Positions 23,505 through 29,874 of a stretch of DNA of 64,000 nucleotides are shown one piece after another (the stretch's first letter is position 1; every line of letters starts with the position of its first letter). Location: contig NZ_HE978635.1 of assembly GCF_000312045.1 (NCBI RefSeq), positions 835,296 through 899,295 of the forward strand. The letters run 5' to 3'. This stretch comes from Noviherbaspirillum massiliense JC206 (GTDB taxonomy: Bacteria > Pseudomonadota > Gammaproteobacteria > Burkholderiales > Burkholderiaceae_D). The position numbers and the translations under genes are program-made. A model generated the notes under the pieces. That model was not told the origin of the DNA. It did no database searches and worked only from the letters and a program-made list of their open reading frames with translations.

Positions 23505-24131
23505 TCAGGCGTTTTTAGCCCGTAAAAATTCCTCGTTGAGGCGGTTGGCTTGTTGCGCCGGCGGCCGCGAATACAAGCGACTGACGTAGGCGTCAAACAC
23601 GGGGCGCCGCTCAATCGAGCCGAACATCATGCCCCAGCCCAGGCTCGAGCCCACATACACATCTGCCGCCGTGAATTGCTCGCCGCAGATGTACGGGCCA
23701 GGGGTGAGTGCCGTTTCAAGCGCATGGATGGTGGCGTGATAGCTGCCAAACCCCGCCACACCGCTTTTGCCTTCAGGAACTTGCCAGCCGAACGCTTTGG
23801 CAGTGACGGCCATTTCCAGCGGGCCGGCCGCAAAAAACAGCCAGCGGTAGTACGCGGCACGACTGGGGTGGTTCACTGGCGGGACAAGGCGCTTGTCGGG
23901 AAAACGGTCTGCCAGGTAGGTGCAAATGGCGGCGACTTCCGTAATAACGGCATCACCATGGACTAACGCCGGCACTTTGCCCATAGGATTGACTGCAAGA
24001 TAGTCGGGCGCTTTCATGGGTGGCCCGTACTCAAGCCAAATGGTCTGGTACGGCTGACCAATCTCTTCCAGCATCCAGTGCACGATACGCCCCCTGGATT
24101 GCGGGTTCGTGTAAAACACCAAATCACTCAT
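23505..24131 (-). CDS. Cassette-borne glutathione S-transferase
   Basis: Glutathione S-transferase of 208 residues, the standard length. The N-terminal thioredoxin-like domain has LVFYTNPQSRGRIVHWMLEE with Ser14-Arg as likely catalytic start, NPMGKVPALVHGD (cis-Pro) and VITEVAAICTYLAD (glutathione Glu/Ala region). A C-terminal helical domain includes YICGEQFTAADVYVG. It probably conjugates glutathione to electrophiles. The start is preceded by GGAGAC on the coding strand. Gene orientation and the attC remnant just upstream mark it as a cassette of the right integron; its own attC is missing and the left integrase remnant follows instead. Confidence 0.88.
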   Translation of the reverse strand: MSDLVFYTNPQSRGRIVHWMLEEIGQPYQTIWLEYGPPMKAPDYLAVNPMGKVPALVHGDAVITEVAAICTYLADRFPDKRLVPPVNHPSRAAYYRWLFFAAGPLEMAVTAKAFGWQVPEGKSGVAGFGSYHATIHALETALTPGPYICGEQFTAADVYVGSSLGWGMMFGSIERRPVFDAYVSRLYSRPPAQQANRLNEEFLRAKNA

Positions 24132-24144
24132 GCCGAGTCTCCTG

Positions 24145-24172
24145 GTTAAATAGATTTAACGTCGAGTTAAAT
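24145..24172 (-). repeat. Truncated attC remnant
   Basis: ATTTAAC (24154-24160) and GTTAAAT (24166-24172) form a perfect 7-base inverted pair around GTCGA, and a further GTTAAAT lies at 24145-24151. These are the outer RYYYAAC/GTTRRRY core boxes without the normal central arms, as if the attC interior had been deleted. Confidence 0.5.
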
Positions 24173-24179
24173 TTTGTTC

Positions 24180-24524
24180 TCATACCGACTCGCCAAATTT
24201 CAACAGATTGCCGTGTGGGTCAATAACATAGAGTTCCCTCATTCCCCATTCCCGTACAACAGGCTCCTGTATATTCAGACCCTTCGATACAAATTCCTGA
24301 TACAGCTCCCGAGTGTTCGCACGTATGTAGCAGGAGCTCGCCTCAGCAATTCGACGGTCATCGCACGGCCAAAAGTGAATCTCGCATCCATCGCGGCTCA
24401 CTATTGCATAGTCCGGATACCGGCCCACCTCCTTGAACCCGAGTTTTGCCGTGTAAAAATCCACTGACTGCTGTAGGTCTAATGAAGGAAGCACTGGAAC
24501 GGTACTTTGAATATCAGCGGCCAT
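24180..24524 (-). CDS. Cassette-borne VOC protein, bleomycin-resistance-like
   Basis: Protein of 114 residues with the VOC fold. VPVLPSLDLQQSVDFYTAKLGF opens the first module, CEIHFWPCDDR sits where bleomycin-binding proteins have their strand EIxFWPC, and LYVIDPHGNLLKFGE closes the second module. The E-L-x-F-W-P pattern and length match small Ble/BRP-like drug-binding proteins, which act by sequestering glycopeptide drugs as dimers; actual resistance is not shown. It is followed by an attC remnant and preceded by a full attC, so it is a classical gene cassette. Confidence 0.85.
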   Translation of the reverse strand: MAADIQSTVPVLPSLDLQQSVDFYTAKLGFKEVGRYPDYAIVSRDGCEIHFWPCDDRRIAEASSCYIRANTRELYQEFVSKGLNIQEPVVREWGMRELYVIDPHGNLLKFGESV

Positions 24525-24530
24525 AGAAAA

Positions 24531-24591
24531 ATTTAACGTTTAAATTGACCCGCATGCCGCAGGCATGTCGGTGTCGAATGATGAGTTAGCA
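24531..24591 (-). repeat. Canonical attC (59-base element)
   Basis: 61-base site between two cassettes. In cassette orientation: TGCTAAC directly after the TAA stop, ATTCGACACCGAC arm, a central hairpin CATGCC-TGC-GGCATG, a CGGGTCAA arm, and GTTAAAT as the 3' core (plus-strand 24531-24537). Layout, size and core boxes are those of integron attC sites; the next cassette's start lies seven bases beyond. Confidence 0.8.
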
Positions 24592-25044
24592 TTACGGTGC
24601 ATCTCCATCGGCCAACTCATGCAGTCCTGAAAGGGGTACCAGCTTGCGGTTTTCATCAATTTCACAAAGTCGCCACTGAATTTGTTCGGCAATTTCATCT
24701 TCCAAATCGCCTGGCTGCCCGGCGTCGAGCGCACTCACAGTTTGATGGACGAATTCCGACATCACACCGCGCAACAGTAGCAGCAAATCCTCACTGTTTG
24801 CTCCCGCATTAAGCAAGCGGGAATATGCGGCACAGGCTCCTGGCTGGGTATCAGCCTCATAGGCAACCCAACGTTTTAGCCAGAACTGGTCGTCTTTCGC
24901 CGGCACTAGCTTTCGCAGCTCGCGCAAAAATGCCAGGCTGGTGAGATTGCCTAGTTTTTCCTCAAATTCGCTCGATGCCCAACCTTCCGGGTCCTCTACA
25001 CCTATCTTGCGAAACAGCGTCTCCCATTCTTCTTTGGTTCGCAT
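24592..25044 (-). CDS. Cassette-borne hypothetical protein
   Basis: Acidic helical protein of 150 residues (MRTKEEWETLFRKIGVEDPEG ... LHELADGDAP), not recognised. Leucine-rich helical stretches (LTSLAFLRELRKLVP, ANSEDLLLLLRGVMSEFV) suggest a globular all-alpha fold. There are two cysteines. The start is followed upstream by the attI-like site, so this would be the first cassette of the right integron, the position with strongest expression from an integron promoter. Unknown soluble proteins are common cassette cargo. Confidence 0.7.
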   Translation of the reverse strand: MRTKEEWETLFRKIGVEDPEGWASSEFEEKLGNLTSLAFLRELRKLVPAKDDQFWLKRWVAYEADTQPGACAAYSRLLNAGANSEDLLLLLRGVMSEFVHQTVSALDAGQPGDLEDEIAEQIQWRLCEIDENRKLVPLSGLHELADGDAP

Positions 25045-25064
25045 TCTCGTATGCCTCGTAGTGA

Positions 25065-25121
25065 TGCTAACTTGTTATAAATCGCAAAACACCAATTTAA
25101 CATGGCCGTTTGCGATATAAC
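25065..25121 (-). other. attI-like site of the right integron
   Basis: TGCTAAC (25065-25071), then an imperfect inverted repeat: 25074-25088 (GTTATAAATCGCAAA) against 25109-25121 (TTTGCGATATAAC), which pair except for two extra A bases. Between them is CAATTTAAC. Located between the first cassette and the integrase remnant, as attI sites are. Confidence 0.55.
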
Positions 25122-25184
25122 ATGGGAATCAAGACCCCGCGAGAATGGCTTGCCACCTGATGTTTCCGCCCATATACTGTGGAT

Positions 25185-25616
25185 ATGTCCAGCATTAACA
25201 AGTCCTACAAACCACGCAAGCGGCTGCATTCCACCCACCTTCTCGACCGGCTTTGCGAACGACTCCGATACCTGCATTCCAGCCTGCGCACTGAGCAAGA
25301 CTAGGTGTACTGGGTGCGCTGGTACATCCGCTACCGCTACCATGCCATCCAGCATCCCAGGGAAATGGGCGACAAGAAGGCAGACGAGTTCCTATCGATG
25401 TTGGCCAATGCGTGCAAAGTCCCCTTCCGCTGTCGCCAAACCCTCAGGGCACCATTGCTTCTTTACAAAGAAGTACTACGGATGGGCCTGCCTTGGAGGG
25501 AGAACATCAGGCGCCTGTGCTGCGTGCCCGCATTCCGGTGGTTCTCACACCTGCTGCCTACCCAGTCGACTCTCTACTGCCACTATCGCAGCATCCAGCC
25601 TCTATATTCACATTAC
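25185..25616 (+). pseudogene. Integron integrase (IntI) remnant, right copy
   Basis: Decayed tyrosine recombinase beginning with a plausible ATG at 25185. The first frame gives HLLDRLCERLRYLHSSLRTEQ, an in-frame TAG at 25302-25304, then VYWVRWYIRY, IQHPREMGDKKADEFLSML and LLLYKEVLRMGLPW: the N-terminal SAM-like domain of integron integrases. Near 25511 the match shifts frame to ARIPVVLTPA, the start of the catalytic domain. The R-H-R-Y catalytic residues and the IntI-specific insert are gone. Two frame lesions make this a clear pseudogene. Confidence 0.8.
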
Positions 25617-25641
25617 CGAGAACAAACCGGGCAATAGCGTT

Positions 25642-25986
25642 TCATGCTTCTACGTACAAAGTAATGCCCAGGTCGACACAAGCCTCTCGGGCAACCGGCA
25701 GACCATTTAATACGGCAGGACAGCCAGCGTAAACCGCCGTCTGCATGCTTATCTCCGCCATTTCCCGGGCAGAGTACCCAACGTGCGCCGCTGCATGAAC
25801 ATGCACCTTCTGGGGCGCGGCATTGCCAAGAGCTGTTAATGCTGCCACGAGCGCCTGTTCCCGTGCCCTTAACCCAGTCCCTTCATGGGCGTAGATGTCG
25901 GCGAATGCAAATTTCACCAGGTAGCGGGCAAATTCCGGAAAGCTGACCATCACCCGATTCATTCCGTCGACCTGTTGCAATGACAA
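25642..25986 (-). CDS. Carboxymuconolactone decarboxylase-like (AhpD fold) protein
   Basis: Protein of 114 residues of the CMD family. FARYLVKFAFADIYAHEG, LRAREQALVAALTALG, VHVHAAAHVG and MAEISMQTAVYAGCPAVLNG match the family core. Classical CMD proteins decarboxylate 4-carboxymuconolactone; many relatives are of unknown function. The CxxC of AhpD is absent. The start used is a TTG (25986), because a TGA lies a short way upstream in frame; the family's first ten or so residues seem missing, so the gene may be slightly truncated at the N-terminus, or start at an inner Met (MNRVM). It sits directly after the integrase remnant. Confidence 0.7.
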   Translation of the reverse strand: MSLQQVDGMNRVMVSFPEFARYLVKFAFADIYAHEGTGLRAREQALVAALTALGNAAPQKVHVHAAAHVGYSAREMAEISMQTAVYAGCPAVLNGLPVAREACVDLGITLYVEA

Positions 25987-26160
25987 GCGAATCAGGAATC
26001 CCTGCCGGCTTCAGCACATTGAACATGTGGTGCCCGATGCATCTTATCGGGCGCGCATATTCACAGCCGGATCGCTCTGTGCAACAATTCGCTCCCTTTG
26101 CTTCGATCTCCCGCCCGGATGGCGTTTCGCGCAGGCGCATCCGCACTTGTACCCAGCACC

Positions 26161-27366
26161 ATGCTCGATCCCTTTAACCTTTTGCTACTCACCGCCGCGC
26201 TGTGCATCGTCATGCTCTTTGTCCTGGGCTCGCTCATCCGCAGTGGCATTCCGGGGATAAGGCAATGGGTCGCCGCGAATGGCTTGGCGTTTGTCGCCCT
26301 GCTTCTGTATGCAACTCGGGGAATAGGCCCGGCATTTTTAAGCATCGAGGTTGCAAACACGGTATTCGCGCTTGCGATCGCTGCCGTATTGGCCGGATTC
26401 AGAAAATTCTTTGGTCGCCCCATACCAAGCAAGATGCTGATCGGAGGCCTGATCTACGTCGCCGCCGGGATTTCAGTCTTTCACTATGGCGTGGAGTCCA
26501 TGACGGCACGCATCGTCGTCGTGTCAATCTTTCATGCCGCGACATGTCTGTTCGTTGGTCTCACGATTTTCCAGTCAATCGGCACGGCGAAGTCACGCTA
26601 TTCCTATTTCTTTACCGGTGGCGCCGCATTGTTGTTCGCCTTCGCCCACGTTTTCCGGGGATTTGTGTATGGAATCGGCGCTGATGCCCTGAGCTTTTCG
26701 TTCCAAAGCACCGGCTGGAATGTCTTGTTCTTTTCCATTGGCACCCTGGTTCTGCCCATATTGACCATGGGCGCAGTGATGATGGTGCACGACACCATGA
26801 TGGCAAAGGCCGTCGATGCGGCGAACCGCGATTTTCTCACCGGAACATGGTCCCGGCGGGCCTTTCTTGAGTTTGCAGAACATGAAGTCAGCAGAGCGCG
26901 CCGCACCGGGCGTGTATTTTCCTTGCTTCTGCTTGACATCGATTACTTCAAAAACATCAACGACACGTTCGGACATGCCGTCGGCGACCGGGTACTTGTC
27001 GACATTGCGGCAAGGGTTCGCAAGGAGATACGAACCGTCGACTGTTTGTCCAGAATTGGCGGCGAAGAATTTGCCGTGCTGTTACCCGAGACCAGCCACT
27101 CCGCCGCACTGCTGGTGGGCGAGAGATTGCGGGCGGCCCTGGATCAGCAAATCAGTGCCAATATCGCGGGCAACAAATCCGGCAACCCTGTCCGCTACTC
27201 GGCCAGCATTGGCGTAGGCACGATGCAAGAGGGCGAGTCGTTTTCTGAACTCATGCAAAGGACGGACATCGCACTCTATGCCGCAAAAGCTTCGGGCCGA
27301 AACGCGGTGTTCAGCACCTCGAAAGTAGTGCCTGCCTCTTCCAGCCCTGACATGGCAAAGGCATAA
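26161..27366 (+). CDS. Membrane diguanylate cyclase (GGDEF protein)
   Basis: Inner-membrane enzyme of 401 residues making cyclic di-GMP from two GTP. Several hydrophobic helices fill the N-terminal 210 residues, and a C-terminal GGDEF domain runs from about residue 225 to 385. The signature is GGEEF (residues 300-304), an active variant. A product-inhibition site RxxD (RTVD) sits five residues before it, so feedback control is expected. DFLTGTWSRRAF and DIDYFKNINDTFGH are the other conserved elements. The membrane part resembles MASE-like sensor domains but no named one is certain. The start at 26161 was chosen for the hydrophobic N-terminus. Monocistronic. Confidence 0.9.
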   Translation: MLDPFNLLLLTAALCIVMLFVLGSLIRSGIPGIRQWVAANGLAFVALLLYATRGIGPAFLSIEVANTVFALAIAAVLAGFRKFFGRPIPSKMLIGGLIYVAAGISVFHYGVESMTARIVVVSIFHAATCLFVGLTIFQSIGTAKSRYSYFFTGGAALLFAFAHVFRGFVYGIGADALSFSFQSTGWNVLFFSIGTLVLPILTMGAVMMVHDTMMAKAVDAANRDFLTGTWSRRAFLEFAEHEVSRARRTGRVFSLLLLDIDYFKNINDTFGHAVGDRVLVDIAARVRKEIRTVDCLSRIGGEEFAVLLPETSHSAALLVGERLRAALDQQISANIAGNKSGNPVRYSASIGVGTMQEGESFSELMQRTDIALYAAKASGRNAVFSTSKVVPASSSPDMAKA

Positions 27367-27513
27367 CAACAGCATTTTCGTGCGGTGCTTGTCTTCGCCG
27401 GCTGTCATGGGAATTGCCGAACCAACTGCACCGATCCCGATCCGCCAGCTGGCAGATCCCGCAACTGGGAAGATCGCTTGCCTTGCCGCTTTCCTGTTTG
27501 CCGGCATCCGCCG

Positions 27514-28098
27514 TCAGGAAAAGCGCGCACGGCCTTGTGTCAGGTTGCGCAATGCATCTTTCGCCTGATCCTGCATGATGCCGGGCAGGCGAATGCGCAG
27601 GCGCACCGTTTCGGCGTGGCTCCCGTGCACCAGCGCATAGCCCTGCTGTTCCGCCCAACGCCGCACCCTGGCTTCTTCCGCATAATCACACTCGACATCC
27701 AGCTCGGCATAGCTGATGCGTTCGATTCGCTGCGCCTGCATCAATGCGGCGGCAACGGCATCGGTATAGGCGCGCACCAGGCCGCCAGCCCCCAGCTTGA
27801 TGCCCCCGAAATACCGCACTACCGCAGCCAACACGCCGTCAAGCTCATGATGGCGCAGTACTTCCAGCATGGGGCGTCCCGCCGTCCCGGACGGCTCGCC
27901 ATCGTCGGACATCCCGGATTGTCCGCCTGCCATCAGCGCCCAGCAGACATGGGCGGCCGCGCGGTGCTCGTTGCGCAGGCGATCGATTTCCTGCATTGCA
28001 GCATCACGGTCGCTGACGGGAAAGACAAAGCCAATGAAGCGGCTTTTTCGAATTTCGATTTCCGTTTGTACCGGAAATGCCAGGGTGTATTTGCTCAA
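27514..28098 (-). CDS. YigZ/IMPACT family protein (UPF0029)
   Basis: Cytosolic protein of 194 residues with the family signature: KSRFIGFVFPVSDRDAA, HVCWALMAG and SDDGEPSGTAGRPML (about residues 60-80), then VVRYFGGIKLGAGGLVRAYTDA. Two-domain fold with a ribosomal S5-like N-terminus; bacterial YigZ has no proven role (IMPACT homologues in eukaryotes affect Gcn2 signalling). No operon partner; the TetR gene ends 123 bases upstream of its start. Confidence 0.9.
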   Translation of the reverse strand: MSKYTLAFPVQTEIEIRKSRFIGFVFPVSDRDAAMQEIDRLRNEHRAAAHVCWALMAGGQSGMSDDGEPSGTAGRPMLEVLRHHELDGVLAAVVRYFGGIKLGAGGLVRAYTDAVAAALMQAQRIERISYAELDVECDYAEEARVRRWAEQQGYALVHGSHAETVRLRIRLPGIMQDQAKDALRNLTQGRARFS

Positions 28099-28221
28099 AT
28101 GGTGAAATGCCTTAATAAGCTGGTCAATTGTGCCAAAAAGAAGGGTGCTGCCGCGCCTGCTTGCTGCCTGCCATGAGAGACGGTTCGGATTGAGATTGCT
28201 GGCGGCAACTGATCAGGAGCC

Positions 28222-28848
28222 TCAGTCGAATTTCAGACTCTTCGCCAGCGATTCATCCATGATATACGGCAGGAACAGGCTCAACACTTGTGAAAACCCC
28301 CAGTCGAGATGATCGCGCGTCACCCGGGTCACGTTGTGGCGGCAGTGGAGATAATCCAGCCAGTAACTGGACACGATCCAGGCGTTGACCACCAGCCGGT
28401 CGATTTCCGCCGGTGCCATCCTGAGCAAGCCATTTTCCACCATACCTTGCAGCACAAGCCGGATCTCGGCTTGCCCGCGGTCGGCAAGCTTCATGTTCTT
28501 GCCCCGCAGCTTGGGCGCGACGCGCATGACGCTGGCGCCGTCACGGTAAAAGAAACGCCATTCCCACATCAGGTTGAACCAGCGCTTCAGGTATTCCAGC
28601 GCGGCATCTGGATTCGCGCTGGAGGACTGCGGTACGCTGGCGACCTGGTTCATTGCGGCTTCGAATTGCTCGAACAACGCAAGCAGGATGTCCTGCTTGC
28701 GCTTGAAGTAGTAATAGAGGTTGCCTTCGTTGATGCCCACCGCGCCGGCGATTTCCGCCGTCGTCACTGCATCCGGCCCTGCTTCATTGAACAGCCGCAG
28801 GCAGGTTTCCAGCACCCGGTCCCGCGTGTTGAGGGTCTCTTCCGCCAT
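28222..28848 (-). CDS. TetR family transcriptional repressor
   Basis: Regulator of 208 residues. The N-terminal helix-turn-helix is VTTAEIAGAVGINEGNLYYYFKRKQDIL (residues about 24-52), followed by a helical ligand domain. It faces the SDR/fusion-enzyme operon, and a 16-base palindrome lies between the genes over the likely promoters. It probably represses that operon and itself until a hydrophobic ketone, alcohol or ester inducer binds; the inducer is inferred from the enzymes. Confidence 0.9.
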   Translation of the reverse strand: MAEETLNTRDRVLETCLRLFNEAGPDAVTTAEIAGAVGINEGNLYYYFKRKQDILLALFEQFEAAMNQVASVPQSSSANPDAALEYLKRWFNLMWEWRFFYRDGASVMRVAPKLRGKNMKLADRGQAEIRLVLQGMVENGLLRMAPAEIDRLVVNAWIVSSYWLDYLHCRHNVTRVTRDHLDWGFSQVLSLFLPYIMDESLAKSLKFD

Positions 28849-28872
28849 TGTTTATAGTCAAGTTGACAATAC

Positions 28873-28888
28873 TAAGGTATTTACCTTA
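28873..28888. promoter_or_regulatory. Probable TetR operator with promoter elements
   Basis: Palindrome TAAGGTA-TT-TACCTTA, perfect over 14 paired bases. It starts five bases after TTGACA (28863-28868), a consensus -35 box in the plus direction; the -10 would be near TTAATG or TAATGT at 28886-28893. The site is thus placed to block RNA polymerase for the SDR operon and to autoregulate the tetR gene. Confidence 0.65.
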
Positions 28889-29004
28889 ATGTGCATGATG
28901 CAGCAGCGGACCGTCTTCCGCAAGCTCAAGACGTCCCATCCTGCGCATAGTCGGCGATTGCAAGGAATGTCCATCGGTTAACAACGATACTGAAAGGACT
29001 TGCC

Positions 29005-29874
29005 ATGAAGTTCGATCTGGAAGGAAGCGTTGCCGTCGTCACCGGCGCGGCGCAGGGAATCGGTGCGGCGCTGGCGCTCGAACTGGCGCACCGCGCCTGC
29101 GACCTCGCGCTGGTCGACCGCGACGCGTCGCTGCTCGTGCGAAGCGCGCAATCCGCCCGCGACCTGGGGGTATATGTCACCCAGTACCAGCTGGATATCG
29201 CCGATGCCGCCGGCGTCGCCGCCCTTCCCGACAGGATTGTCGCCGACCATGGCCGGGTCAACATCCTGATCAACAATGCCGGGGTGGCGATGATGGGCAA
29301 TATCGAACAGCTCTCGCTGGACGATTTCGAATGGCTCATGAATATCAATTTCTGGGGCGTGGTACGCACCACCAAGGCCTTCCTGCCCCTGCTGCGGCGC
29401 GAGCCACAAGCGCATATCAGCAATCTGTCCAGCGTGTTCGGCCTGATCGCACCGACCGGCCAAGGCCCCTACTGCGCCAGCAAGTTCGCGGTACGCGGCT
29501 TTTCCGAAGTGCTGCGCCATGAACTCCGGGACAGCAATATCACCGTGTCGACGGTCCATCCGGGCGGGATCAAGACACGGATCGCCCATCATTCCCGCCG
29601 CGCTGCCGGATTCGACGAGCAGCAGGCCAGGGAGCTCGCCGACAAGTTCTTCCGGCTCGTCAGGACCTCGCCGCAAGAGGCTGCGCGATGCATCGTGCGC
29701 GGCATCGAGCGACGTTCGCCGCGCGTCCTGATCGGTGCGGATGCGCGCCTGCTCGACTGGCTTTCCCGCTACCTGCCGCTGGCGTACTGGCCGCTCATCA
29801 GGAAACTCTTCGAGGTGCCGCCGAGCGGCAGCGCCCAACCCGATGCCACGCTCAAGCAAAAGGTTTCGCCATGA
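29005..29874 (+). CDS. Short-chain dehydrogenase/reductase
   Basis: NAD(P)-dependent oxidoreductase of 289 residues. The cofactor motif is VVTGAAQGIGAA (near residue 12), the structural NNAG follows at about residue 90, Ser in LSSVFG, and the catalytic YCASK near residue 157. The C-terminal extension and LSLDDFEWLMNINFWGVVRTTKAFLP pattern resemble SDRs that oxidise or reduce alkyl alcohols and ketones. The stop codon overlaps the next ATG (ATGA), so translation is coupled to the esterase/monooxygenase fusion; together they could oxidise a secondary alcohol to a ketone and then cleave it. Substrate inferred. AAAGGA precedes the start. Confidence 0.9.
   Translation: MKFDLEGSVAVVTGAAQGIGAALALELAHRACDLALVDRDASLLVRSAQSARDLGVYVTQYQLDIADAAGVAALPDRIVADHGRVNILINNAGVAMMGNIEQLSLDDFEWLMNINFWGVVRTTKAFLPLLRREPQAHISNLSSVFGLIAPTGQGPYCASKFAVRGFSEVLRHELRDSNITVSTVHPGGIKTRIAHHSRRAAGFDEQQARELADKFFRLVRTSPQEAARCIVRGIERRSPRVLIGADARLLDWLSRYLPLAYWPLIRKLFEVPPSGSAQPDATLKQKVSP

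Noticed and set aside
29688-29870. Upstream start for the esterase/monooxygenase fusion
   Set aside because: The extension lies wholly inside the SDR gene; the ATG at 29871 overlaps the SDR stop and starts the hydrolase domain.
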